From positions 620,001 to 684,000 of the forward strand of contig NZ_CP180212.1 in the NCBI RefSeq assembly GCF_047553015.1: a DNA stretch of 64,000 nt. The letters run 5' to 3'. Position 1 is the first letter of the stretch. Each line of letters begins with the position of its first letter. This document shows, in pieces, positions 8,187 through 15,705 of the stretch. This stretch comes from Carnobacterium_A sp047553015. Lineage in GTDB: Bacteria; Bacillota; Bacilli; Lactobacillales; Carnobacteriaceae. Position numbers and translations under genes: made by a program. Below the pieces are notes generated by a model. The model was not told where the DNA came from. It did no database searches and worked only from the letters and a program-made list of their open reading frames with translations.

Positions 8187-8487
8187 AAGAGAGGTATGAG
8201 TGAACTATTTTTATTCTTTAAACACTTGATACTTAACTACTGAATCTCTTTTCATAAACGACATACATCTTACTTTACTTCATTCGTAACACTAAACTAA
8301 GCTAATTCTTCTAACGTGTAAAAAAGGGTTCTTAAATTTACTACTAACACTCTTACTAATCGTTTACAAACGTTGCTTAATAAAAATGTGAATCTGGTAA
8401 ACTAAAACAAATATTGAATTAATTGTTTCTGTGAAACTAAACAACTTAGAAATTCTTTCATTCACTCATACTTGCATCTCTCTTTAC
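8145..8487 (-). ncRNA. Candidate structured non-coding RNA of unknown family
   Basis: On the minus strand a good sigma-A promoter (TTGTAA, 17-bp spacer, TATATT) fires toward the queA terminator about 340 nt away. Near the predicted 5' end the RNA reads AAGAGAG, six unpaired bases, then GUAUGAGUGAA. Just before the terminator it reads UUCACUCAUAC-CUCUCUU. These form an 18-bp closing helix with a 6-nt bulge. Internal hairpins are visible (GUUUC-aca-GAAAC; CGUUU-gu-AAACG). No ORF longer than about 20 codons with a ribosome binding site was found. The closed-end architecture recalls 6S RNA, but I see no family signature, and RNase P RNA, tmRNA and SRP RNA motifs are absent. Confidence 0.55.
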
Positions 8488-8493
8488 ACTCAT

Positions 8494-8522
8494 AATATAC
8501 CATAAAAAGATACCGCTTACAA
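8494..8522 (-). promoter_or_regulatory. Promoter of the minus-strand RNA candidate
   Basis: On the minus strand TTGTAA (8522-8517), a 17-bp spacer, and TATATT (8499-8494). It is divergent from the tgt promoter. Confidence 0.65.
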
Positions 8523-8551
8523 ATGATATGTACTTTATTTGTAAAATGAAT

Positions 8552-8580
8552 TTGCAAATCGATAAAAACATTAGTATAGT
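8552..8580 (+). promoter_or_regulatory. tgt promoter
   Basis: TTGCAA (8552-8557), a 17-bp spacer, and TATAGT (8575-8580), 66 bp before the tgt start codon. Confidence 0.6.
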
Positions 8581-8646
8581 TAGTAAGTTACAATTAGATA
8601 AGCACTAAATACACTTTTTTAAAGTATAACGAAAGTAGGAAAAAAT

Positions 8647-9792
8647 ATGTCAGAACCAGCAATTAAATACCGTTTAATAAAAAAAGAAAAGCATACAGGT
8701 GCCCGTTTAGGAGAAATCATCACTCCACACGGAACTTTTGAAACACCGATGTTTATGCCAGTAGGGACATTAGCAACCGTTAAGAGTATTGCTCCAGAGG
8801 AATTAGAATCGATGGGTGCAAATATTATTTTAAGCAATACGTATCATTTATGGCTTAGACCTGGTGAAGATATCGTTGAGGAAGCAGGTGGACTACACAA
8901 ATTTATGAATTGGGATAAAGGAATTTTAACCGATTCAGGTGGTTTTCAAGTTTTTTCTTTAAGCGATTTACGACAAATTGAAGAAAAAGGTGTACATTTT
9001 AGAAATCATCTAAATGGATCCAAAATGTTTCTTTCACCTGAAAAAGCGATTCAAATTCAAAATAAATTAGGTCCAGATATTATGATGAGTTTTGATGAGT
9101 GCCCACCTTTTGATGAAAGTTTCGACTACGTAAAGAAATCTGTAGAACGGACAACACGTTGGGCAGAGCGCGGTTTAAAGGCTCATGCTAAACCTAACAG
9201 TCAAGGTCTATTTGGTATTATTCAAGGAGCAGGATACAAAGAATTGCGTGAGCAAAGCGCCAAAGAACTTGTTGCAATGGACTTTCCTGGCTATTCAATC
9301 GGAGGATTATCAGTAGGAGAGCCCAAGCATTCAATGAATGAAGTACTTGAATACACTACGCCTTTGATACCAGAAAATAAGCCACGCTACTTGATGGGTG
9401 TTGGAACAGCTGATTCACTGATTGATGGAGTAATAAGAGGAGTAGACATGTTTGATTGTGTCTTACCAACTAGAATAGCAAGAAATGGTACAGTGATGAC
9501 AAGTCAAGGACGAGTAGTTATCAAAAATGCTAAGTACGAGCGTGACTTTGGCCCATTAGATCCAAAATGTGATTGTTATACATGTAAAAATTATAGTCGT
9601 GCCTATATTCGTCATTTAATCAAAGCAGATGAAACATTTGGCTTACGTTTAACAAGTTACCACAACCTTTATTTTCTCTTGAATGTGATGAAAGAGGTTA
9701 GACAAGCTATTAGAGAAGACAATCTATTAGAATATAGAGAAAGCTTTTTTGAAGAATACGGCTACAATAAGCCAAATGCAAAAAATTTCTAA
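8647..9792 (+). CDS. tgt: Queuine tRNA-ribosyltransferase Tgt
   Basis: A 381-residue TIM-barrel enzyme that exchanges guanine-34 for the queuosine precursor preQ1 in tRNAs with GUN anticodons. Visible features are ILTDSGGFQVFSL (Asp acting in base recognition), GGLSVGEP, GVDMFDCVLPTRIARNGT (nucleophile Asp), and the zinc site C-D-C-Y-T-C with the later His in SYHNLYFL. Start ATG 8647 follows AGTAGGA. It is probably co-transcribed with yajC. With queA upstream, this marks a queuosine-modification neighbourhood. Confidence 0.98.
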   Translation: MSEPAIKYRLIKKEKHTGARLGEIITPHGTFETPMFMPVGTLATVKSIAPEELESMGANIILSNTYHLWLRPGEDIVEEAGGLHKFMNWDKGILTDSGGFQVFSLSDLRQIEEKGVHFRNHLNGSKMFLSPEKAIQIQNKLGPDIMMSFDECPPFDESFDYVKKSVERTTRWAERGLKAHAKPNSQGLFGIIQGAGYKELREQSAKELVAMDFPGYSIGGLSVGEPKHSMNEVLEYTTPLIPENKPRYLMGVGTADSLIDGVIRGVDMFDCVLPTRIARNGTVMTSQGRVVIKNAKYERDFGPLDPKCDCYTCKNYSRAYIRHLIKADETFGLRLTSYHNLYFLLNVMKEVRQAIREDNLLEYRESFFEEYGYNKPNAKNF

Positions 9793-9883
9793 AACTTAAT
9801 AAAAAAATAAGTGGTACTAACGAGTAAGTTTTGGTACAGTTAGTGTTGAGATTAATTTTTAAAATATAGAATGGAGTGAAGTA

Positions 9884-10207
9884 ATGGAATTTCTTATTAG
9901 TATTTTACCTTTTGCTGCAATTATGGGCTTAATGTATTTCATGATGATCAGACCTCAAAAAAAGGCTGCAGACAAAACTAAAAATATGTTGTCTTCAATG
10001 AAAAAAGGCGATGGTGTTGTTACAATCGGTGGTTTACATGGAGTAATTGATGAAATCAATGAAACGGATAAAACTGTAGTTCTAAATTGCGAAGGTATCT
10101 TTTTAACTTTTGAAAGACGTGCAATTGCCCGCATCAAAGATTTAGCAGTAGCTTCTACAATTGAAACATTTGAGGCAGAACCAGAAGATAGCGATTTAAC
10201 TAGATAA
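9884..10207 (+). CDS. yajC: Preprotein translocase subunit YajC
   Basis: A 107-residue protein with one N-terminal membrane helix (about residues 3-20), then RPQKKAADKTKNMLSSMKKGD and the GDGVVTIGGLHGVIDEI block typical of YajC, which associates with SecDF-SecYEG. The tgt-yajC order is common in many bacteria. A GGAG ribosome binding site lies 10 bp ahead of ATG 9884. The gene ends at a strong terminator. Confidence 0.95.
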   Translation: MEFLISILPFAAIMGLMYFMMIRPQKKAADKTKNMLSSMKKGDGVVTIGGLHGVIDEINETDKTVVLNCEGIFLTFERRAIARIKDLAVASTIETFEAEPEDSDLTR

Positions 10208-10222
10208 CAATGTACGACTAAA

Positions 10223-10265
10223 TAAGCAAAAGAAAAGAGAGGAATCTTTTCTTTTGCTTATTTTG
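10223..10265 (+). terminator. Intrinsic terminator after yajC
   Basis: A perfect 16-bp stem TAAGCAAAAGAAAAGA (10223-10238) / TCTTTTCTTTTGCTTA (10245-10260) with a 6-nt loop and TTTT tail. Confidence 0.9.
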
Positions 10266-10392
10266 ATTTAAAAATAAGATACTTTCATTTAGTAGTGTGT
10301 AGGCGACTACCTCAACAAAATTTGTAGCAATCAATTAATCTAGTATAAGAGTAGTTACAATGAAGATAGCTATTTTTGAATAATAATTTGGA

Positions 10393-10437
10393 GATACCTT
10401 AAATTAGATTTATTCTAATTTTTAAGGTATCTTTTTT
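10393..10437 (+). terminator. Orphan intrinsic terminator
   Basis: Stem GATACCTTAAA (10393-10403) / TTTAAGGTATC (10421-10431), extended by TTAGA/TCTAA, followed by TTTTTT. The T tract orientation is plus-strand, but no gene ends here, so it is either a second yajC terminator or the end of a short unannotated transcript. Confidence 0.75.
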
Positions 10438-10622
10438 GATATAAAGTTGATTAAATGGAGCATAAAAGATAAAAAAACATTTTAAAGGTACTTTCTATCT
10501 AGTAATCATCAAAAATACATGAATAGAATAGTCTTCTTTTTGCATTCATTGTGAAATGAATATCATTTGATGAATTTAATTAGAATTTTATTTTTTGCTC
10601 TTTAAGAAGATGAAAGAAAGAA

Positions 10623-10636
10623 AGAAAGCGCTTTAA
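10623..10636 (+). promoter_or_regulatory. cre-like site (CcpA) upstream of adhE
   Basis: AGAAAGCGCTTTAA contains the perfect core AAAGCGCTTT and fits the catabolite-responsive element pattern. It is about 53 bp upstream of the adhE -35 element. Confidence 0.55.
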
Positions 10637-10688
10637 TACGACGTTTTATTAACGAATAATCTTTTTTTTATAAAATGATGAAAAAAGC

Positions 10689-10717
10689 TTTACATTTTAA
10701 TATGAATGAATTATGAT
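10689..10717 (+). promoter_or_regulatory. adhE promoter
   Basis: TTTACA (10689-10694), a 17-bp spacer, and TATGAT (10712-10717). The predicted transcription start, near 10724, falls inside the Rex operator. Confidence 0.7.
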
Positions 10718-10721
10718 TAGG

Positions 10722-10739
10722 TTGTGAATAAGTTAACAA
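10722..10739 (+). promoter_or_regulatory. Rex operator
   Basis: TTGTGAA-TAAG-TTAACAA matches the Rex consensus TTGTGAA-N4-TTCACAA at 13 of 14 half-site bases. It overlaps the predicted adhE transcription start, the expected place for NADH-sensitive repression of a fermentation gene. Confidence 0.85.
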
Positions 10740-10761
10740 TAAAAAAACGGAGGAATATAAA

Positions 10762-13392
10762 ATGACTTCTACAAAATTAGATAATAAAGTTAAAAAAGAC
10801 ACAATCGAGGTTGCAGACAAAAAATCACCTATCGAAGTGGCTATTAATGAAATGACAACTAAAGGTAAAAAAGCATTAGCAACATTAGAAACGATGAATC
10901 AAGAACAAATCGATCATATTTGTCATCAGATGGCAATAGCAGGATTAAATGAACACATGCTTTTAGCTAAAATGGCAGTTGAAGAAACAGGCAGAGGAAT
11001 TTATGAAGATAAATGTATAAAAAATATGTTTGCTACAGAGTCTATCTGGAATACAATCAAACATGATAAAACTGCTGGAATCATAAGTGACGATGAGCAA
11101 AGCCAACTAATCGAAGTGGCTACTCCTGTTGGAATCGTTTGTGGAGTAACACCGGTAACAAACCCTACTTCAACAACATTATTTAAAGCATTAATTTCAA
11201 TCAAAACACGTAACCCAATTATTTTTGCTTTCCATCCAAGTGCTCAAAAATGTTCAGAAGCATCCGCACAAATTATGCTGAATGCTGCTATTAAAGCAGG
11301 AGCTCCAGAAGATTGTATTCAATGGATTAAACAACCATCATTAGAAGGTACAAACTTATTGATGAATCATTCAGATATCGCTATCGTTTTAGCAACTGGT
11401 GGATCAGCAATGGTAAAAGCTGCTTATTCAACAGGAAAACCAGCTTTAGGAGTGGGACCAGGAAATGTTCCAAGTTATATTGAAAAATCTGCTAAAATCA
11501 AACGTGCTGTTAATGACGTTATTGCTTCAAAATCATTTGATAACGGTATGATTTGTGCTTCAGAACAAGCTGTTATTGTTGATCAAGAAATTTATGAAGA
11601 AGTAAAAGCAGAATTTATAAAACATCAAGTATATGTTGTTAAACCTAGTGAACTAAAAAGACTTGAAGATGCAGTAATGAATCCAACAAAAACAGCCGTT
11701 AATGCAGCAATCGTAGGGAAATCAGCAGAGGAAATCGCTGGCCTTGCAGGAATCAAAGTTCCAAAAGGTACAAAAATTATTATCGCTGAACTAGATGGAG
11801 TTGGAGAAAACTACCCATTGTCACGTGAAAAATTATCGCCAGTATTGGCTATGCTTAAATCAACTTCAACTGAAGACGGGTTTTCATTAGCTCAACAAAT
11901 GCTAGAATTAGGTGGTCTAGGTCACTCTGCAGCTATTCATACATTAGATGATGAGTTAGCTAAAAAATATGGAGAGCAAATGAAAGCTTGTCGTATCTTA
12001 GTCAACTCTCCTACAGCACAAGGTGGTATTGGTGATTTGTATAATAACATGATTCCTTCATTAACTCTTGGATGTGGTTCATATGGGAAGAACTCAGTAT
12101 CTAAGAACGTATCTACTATTAACTTAATGAATATCAAGACAATTGCAAAACGTAGAAATCATATGCAATGGTTTAAATTACCATCAAAAATTTATTTCGA
12201 AAAATATTCTATTCAATATTTACAAAAAATGGAAAACATCAAAAAAGTATTCTTAGTTTGTGATCCAGGTATGATTGAATTTGGCTACGCAGATAAAGTT
12301 CTTGCTGAATTAAACAAAAGAAAAGAAAGTGTACAAGTAGAAATATTCTCAGCAGTAGAGCCTAATCCATCAACAAATACTGTAATGGCCGGAGCAGAAG
12401 CTATGCTTCAATTCCAACCTGATACCATTATCGCTATTGGTGGAGGTTCAGCAATGGATGCAGCTAAAGGCATGTGGTTGTTCTATGAAAAACCAGAAAC
12501 AGAATTCTTTGGAGCAAAACAAAAATTCCTAGATATCCGTAAAAGAACATATAAAATTCCTACATTAAACAAAACTCAATTTGTTTGTATCCCTACTACA
12601 TCAGGAACGGGTGCAGAAGTAACACCATTTGCAGTTATTACAGATAGTGAAACACACGTAAAATATCCTTTAGCTGATTATGCTTTGACACCCGATGTTG
12701 CTATCATCGACTCACAATTTGTTATGAGTGTTCCTAAATCTGTTACAGCTGATACAGGAATGGACGTCCTAACACATGCGATCGAATCTTATGTATCTGT
12801 TATGGCAAGTGATTTTACAAAAGGCTTAAGTTTACAATCTATTAAAATAGTATTCCAAAATTTGCGCGATTCTTACGCATATGCAAATGAAGATGCAAGA
12901 GAAAAAATGCATAACGCTTCTACAATGGCTGGTATGGCATTTGCCAATGCATTCTTAGGAATTAACCACTCTATCGCTCATAAGATAGGTGGAGAGTATA
13001 ACATTGCTCACGGACGTACAAACGCAATCCTATTGCCTCATGTTATCCGTTACAATGCAAAAGATCCTTCAAAACACGCATTATTTCCTAAATACGAATT
13101 CTTTAAAGCTGATGAAGATTACGCTGAAATCGCTCGCTTCATGGGATTCAAAGGAAATACAACAGAAGAATTAGTAGAATCACTAATCTTTGAAATCAAT
13201 AAATTAGGTAAAGATGTTGGGATTGAGATGAACTTAAAAGCTCAAGGAGTGACACAAGAAGTCTTGGATAATACGGTTGATCACATGGCTGAATTAGCAT
13301 TCTTGGATCAATGTACAACTGCAAATCCAAAACAACCTTTAATCAGTGAATTGCGTCAAATTATTATCGATGCTTTTGACGGTGAAAAATAA
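10762..13392 (+). CDS. adhE: Bifunctional acetaldehyde-CoA/alcohol dehydrogenase AdhE
   Basis: An 876-residue fusion. The N-terminal aldehyde dehydrogenase (about 15-440) converts acetyl-CoA to acetaldehyde; its catalytic Cys is in GMICASEQAV near residue 263. The C-terminal iron-dependent alcohol dehydrogenase (about 460-870) makes ethanol; visible are GGGSAMDAAKGMW, PTTSGTGAEVTPF, DVLTHAIESYVS and the metal-ligand region NHSIAHKIGGEYNIAHGRTN. It re-oxidises NADH in anaerobic fermentation and normally assembles into spirosomes. ATG 10762 is preceded by CGGAGG. A Rex box at the transcription start and a cre-like site upstream point to redox and carbon control. It is transcribed alone and codons are biased as in highly expressed genes. 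Confidence 0.98.
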   Translation: MTSTKLDNKVKKDTIEVADKKSPIEVAINEMTTKGKKALATLETMNQEQIDHICHQMAIAGLNEHMLLAKMAVEETGRGIYEDKCIKNMFATESIWNTIKHDKTAGIISDDEQSQLIEVATPVGIVCGVTPVTNPTSTTLFKALISIKTRNPIIFAFHPSAQKCSEASAQIMLNAAIKAGAPEDCIQWIKQPSLEGTNLLMNHSDIAIVLATGGSAMVKAAYSTGKPALGVGPGNVPSYIEKSAKIKRAVNDVIASKSFDNGMICASEQAVIVDQEIYEEVKAEFIKHQVYVVKPSELKRLEDAVMNPTKTAVNAAIVGKSAEEIAGLAGIKVPKGTKIIIAELDGVGENYPLSREKLSPVLAMLKSTSTEDGFSLAQQMLELGGLGHSAAIHTLDDELAKKYGEQMKACRILVNSPTAQGGIGDLYNNMIPSLTLGCGSYGKNSVSKNVSTINLMNIKTIAKRRNHMQWFKLPSKIYFEKYSIQYLQKMENIKKVFLVCDPGMIEFGYADKVLAELNKRKESVQVEIFSAVEPNPSTNTVMAGAEAMLQFQPDTIIAIGGGSAMDAAKGMWLFYEKPETEFFGAKQKFLDIRKRTYKIPTLNKTQFVCIPTTSGTGAEVTPFAVITDSETHVKYPLADYALTPDVAIIDSQFVMSVPKSVTADTGMDVLTHAIESYVSVMASDFTKGLSLQSIKIVFQNLRDSYAYANEDAREKMHNASTMAGMAFANAFLGINHSIAHKIGGEYNIAHGRTNAILLPHVIRYNAKDPSKHALFPKYEFFKADEDYAEIARFMGFKGNTTEELVESLIFEINKLGKDVGIEMNLKAQGVTQEVLDNTVDHMAELAFLDQCTTANPKQPLISELRQIIIDAFDGEK

Positions 13393-13450
13393 AAATACCT
13401 GTAGAATACAATTTTTGAATATCAATTTATTGTAGAAATTTTAATAAAAA

Positions 13451-13499
13451 ATGGTGCTACTTTCCTTATCAAAAAAGGGAGGCAGTGCTATTTTTTTTC
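13451..13499 (+). terminator. Intrinsic terminator after adhE
   Basis: ATGGTGCTACTTTCC pairs with GGGAGGCAGTGCTAT through a stem rich in G-T wobbles, followed by eight T residues. Confidence 0.65.
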
Positions 13500-13627
13500 A
13501 GAAAAAAATGAATTTACTTATCATGAATGAGAGAAGAAGCCATTCATTCATGATAAGTTAGCATAAATGATACTATTTTTTTGAGAAACGAAATTTTAGG
13601 CTTGCTTAAACGTTGTAGATAGAAAGA

Positions 13628-13656
13628 TTGCTTTTTAAATTAAAACTAGTTATAAT
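13628..13656 (+). promoter_or_regulatory. Promoter of the DtxR-family regulator gene
   Basis: TTGCTT (13628-13633), a 17-bp spacer, and TATAAT (13651-13656). Confidence 0.65.
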
Positions 13657-13668
13657 TAAAATAATAAG

Positions 13669-13682
13669 TTAGGGATGCCTAA
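13669..13682 (+). promoter_or_regulatory. Putative DtxR/IdeR-type operator
   Basis: TTAGG-GATG-CCTAA is an interrupted palindrome matching the half-sites of DtxR/IdeR/SirR boxes. It lies just downstream of the -10 element of the regulator's own gene, which suggests metal-dependent autoregulation. Confidence 0.6.
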
Positions 13683-13705
13683 ATATAAAGAAGTTGGTGA
13701 TACGA

Positions 13706-14353
13706 TTGACGCCTAATAAAGAAGATTACTTGAAAATTATTTATGAACTTGGTGGAACAGAAAAAAAAATAAATAATAAAGAAATTGTAAAAAGATTAGG
13801 AGTTTCGGCAGCATCTGTTAGTGAAATGATGTCTAAGCTTTTAAAAGAAGGTTATATAGAAAGATTACCTTATCAGGGAGTAGAGCTTAATGATAAGGGC
13901 CTGCGTAAAGCGAGCACATTAATAAGAAAACACCGAATATGGGAAGTTTTTTTAGTTGAACATCTAGGGTATTCATGGAATGAAGTACATGCAGAAGCAG
14001 AAGTCTTAGAGCATGTTTCATCTATTGAACTAACTAATCGATTAGAAAAATATTTAGACTTTCCTAAAATATGCCCTCATGGCGGTATGATACCGGAAAA
14101 AAATGGTATTTTAAAAGAACCTCTATTAGAGAAACTAACGGAACAAAAAGAAAAGCAAAGAGTTTTAATAAAGCGTGTTGCTGATGAGAAAGATTTATTG
14201 GACTATCTTGTTTCGATAGATATCGGAATAAATGATAGGTGTACAATTGATTCTATTGGTGCCTATGAAGGCTCTGTCGTAGTAGAAAAAGAACAAAAAA
14301 AAATTCAAATAAGTTTTAAGGCTGCATCAGATATATTTGTTCAAGTTATCTAA
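13706..14353 (+). CDS. DtxR/MntR-family metal-dependent transcriptional regulator
   Basis: About 215 residues. An N-terminal winged helix (TPNKEDYLKIIYEL, then VSAASVSEMMSKLLKEGYI) is followed by the metal-binding/dimerisation domain (KHRIWEVFLVEHLGY, HAEAEVLEHVSS, CPHGG) and a C-terminal SH3-like domain (about 145-215). Asp of KEDY, His of KHR and the E-x2-E-H cluster match metal ligands of the family. The likely start is TTG 13706, giving MTPNKEDYL with GGTGA just upstream; GTG 13697 or TTG 13694 are alternatives. It should repress or activate metal uptake genes when Mn or Fe binds; no transporter is adjacent. A DtxR-like box lies in its own leader. Confidence 0.9.
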   Translation: MTPNKEDYLKIIYELGGTEKKINNKEIVKRLGVSAASVSEMMSKLLKEGYIERLPYQGVELNDKGLRKASTLIRKHRIWEVFLVEHLGYSWNEVHAEAEVLEHVSSIELTNRLEKYLDFPKICPHGGMIPEKNGILKEPLLEKLTEQKEKQRVLIKRVADEKDLLDYLVSIDIGINDRCTIDSIGAYEGSVVVEKEQKKIQISFKAASDIFVQVI

Positions 14354-14393
14354 AAAAAGGAATTCGACTGTCTAAAGCCGAATTCCTTTTTTT
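14352..14393 (+). terminator. Intrinsic terminator after the regulator gene
   Basis: AAAAAAGGAATTCG pairs perfectly with CGAATTCCTTTTTT around a 12-nt loop. Confidence 0.9.
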
Positions 14394-14407
14394 ATGGTTG
14401 GTGAGTC

Positions 14408-14436
14408 TTGAATAAGAATGTGTGTTCCCGTATAAT
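14408..14436 (+). promoter_or_regulatory. dinB promoter with embedded LexA-like box
   Basis: TTGAAT (14408-14413), a 17-bp spacer, and TATAAT (14431-14436). The spacer holds AGAATGTGTGTTCC (14415-14428), which fits the Gram-positive SOS box CGAACRNRYGTTYC at 12 of 14 positions. Its position would let LexA block RNA polymerase. Confidence 0.7.
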
Positions 14437-14462
14437 TGTAAGCATAGAAGGAGGCGAAGAAA

Positions 14463-15593
14463 GTGGGAATTGGAGTCATTCATTTTGATGAGCCGGTTAA
14501 AGATAGTTCTAGAAAAATTATCCACATTGATATGGATGCTTTCTTCGCTTCCGTTGAAGAAAGGGACCATCCAGAATTAAAAGGTCAACCCATTATTATT
14601 GCCAAACACCCTAATTTAACAAAGGGAAAAGGAGTTGTTGCAACGGCGAATTATGTTGCGAGAACATATGGAATCCATTCCGCAATGAGTGCTCAAAGAG
14701 CCTATGAACTTTGTCCTAAAGGTGTATTTATTCCTGGGGATCATGATAAATATCGAGAAGTTTCAGGTGAAATCCGAAAAGTATTTTTAAATTACACTGA
14801 TATTATAGAACCTTTATCTCTAGATGAAGCTTATCTTGATGTAACAGAAAATAAAAAAGGAATGAAAAGTGCAACTTTCATAGCACATTCTATCCAAAAA
14901 GAAGTCTGGAATAAGGTACATTTAACTTGTTCAGCAGGTGTTTCTTATAATAAATTTATAGCGAAATTAGCTTCAGACTATAAAAAACCAGCGGGTATTA
15001 CTGTTATCACACCCGATGAATCTCTTGCTTTCTTAAAGGCTCTTCCTATTGAAAAGTTTATGGGAGTTGGGAAAAAAACAGTCGAACTAATGCATGAGGC
15101 TAATATTTTTACCGGAGAAGACTTATATCAAAAAGATGAGATGGACTTGATTCGCTCTTTTGGAAAGAGGGGTTATTCTCTTTACCGAAAAGTTAGAGGA
15201 ATTGATGACTCACCTGTTAGAATAAGTAGAGAAAGAAAATCAGTAGGAAAAGAAAATACGTATAATCAAAATTTAATAACAGAAAATGAAATTATAGCAG
15301 AATTACGTTTTCTATCGAATGAAGTCTACCGCTCACTAAGTAAAGAACAAAAACACGGTAAAACGATTGTATTAAAAATTCGCTATTCTGATTTTGAAAC
15401 AGTGACCAAACGCCAGACACTGCCTCATTATATTAAAGATGCTGAAGAAATGTTTTTTCATGCGCAAAATATTTGGGATGAAGTTGGACGATTGCAAAAT
15501 GGTATAAGATTATTGGGAATTACAATTACAACGCTTGATCCATTGACGTTTGAAAATATTGTCCTGCCTCTTTGGGATAAACAGGAACAATAA
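14463..15593 (+). CDS. dinB: DNA polymerase IV (Y-family, DinB)
   Basis: A 376-residue translesion polymerase. It shows HIDMDAFFASVEERDHPEL (first catalytic Asp), SLDEAYLDVT (second acidic pair), the helix-hairpin-helix region GVGKKTVELM, and the little-finger domain (about 245-360). GTG 14463 is preceded by GAAGGAGG. The tail after residue 365 lacks an obvious clamp-binding QxxLF motif; LPLWDKQEQ is all that is seen there. Transcription is from its own promoter, which contains an SOS-type box, so damage induction is likely. It is followed by a terminator and the decayed hydrolase gene. Confidence 0.97.
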   Translation: MGIGVIHFDEPVKDSSRKIIHIDMDAFFASVEERDHPELKGQPIIIAKHPNLTKGKGVVATANYVARTYGIHSAMSAQRAYELCPKGVFIPGDHDKYREVSGEIRKVFLNYTDIIEPLSLDEAYLDVTENKKGMKSATFIAHSIQKEVWNKVHLTCSAGVSYNKFIAKLASDYKKPAGITVITPDESLAFLKALPIEKFMGVGKKTVELMHEANIFTGEDLYQKDEMDLIRSFGKRGYSLYRKVRGIDDSPVRISRERKSVGKENTYNQNLITENEIIAELRFLSNEVYRSLSKEQKHGKTIVLKIRYSDFETVTKRQTLPHYIKDAEEMFFHAQNIWDEVGRLQNGIRLLGITITTLDPLTFENIVLPLWDKQEQ

Positions 15594-15649
15594 ATAAGAT
15601 AATAGAAAAATAACAAATCCAAATTGATTTCTTTTTTTTCTAAAGGTAT

Positions 15650-15675
15650 ACTGTACATACTAGTACAGTTTTTTT
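15650..15675 (+). terminator. Intrinsic terminator after dinB
   Basis: ACTGTAC-ATACTA-GTACAGT followed by seven T residues. Confidence 0.75.
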
Positions 15676-15705
15676 CTTGTGTTATAATGAAAGAGGACTT
15701 TAATA

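Larger units (their letters stand above)
10266..10761 (+). other. 496-bp intergenic region holding a stand-alone terminator and the adhE control region
   Basis: No ORF was recognised. Contents in order: a small hairpin GTAGT/ACTAC near 10295, an orphan terminator (10393-10437), a short GAAA tandem repeat (about 10612-10628), a cre-like site, the adhE promoter and a Rex operator. The stretch between the yajC terminator and the orphan terminator (about 130 bp) has no visible function. Confidence 0.7.
13393..13705 (+). other. 313-bp intergenic region between adhE and the metalloregulator
   Basis: It contains the adhE terminator, a perfect 15-bp inverted repeat (ACTTATCATGAATGA, 13516-13530, with its complement at 13544-13558, no T tract), a sigma-A promoter and a DtxR-type operator. 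No ORF was seen. Confidence 0.7.

Noticed and set aside
10612..10628. GAAA tandem repeat as a phase-variation tract
   Set aside because: Only about four units, well upstream of the adhE promoter and outside any coding frame.
12989..13174. 61-codon plus-strand frame inside adhE
   Set aside because: An alternative frame of the iron-dependent alcohol dehydrogenase domain without a ribosome binding site.
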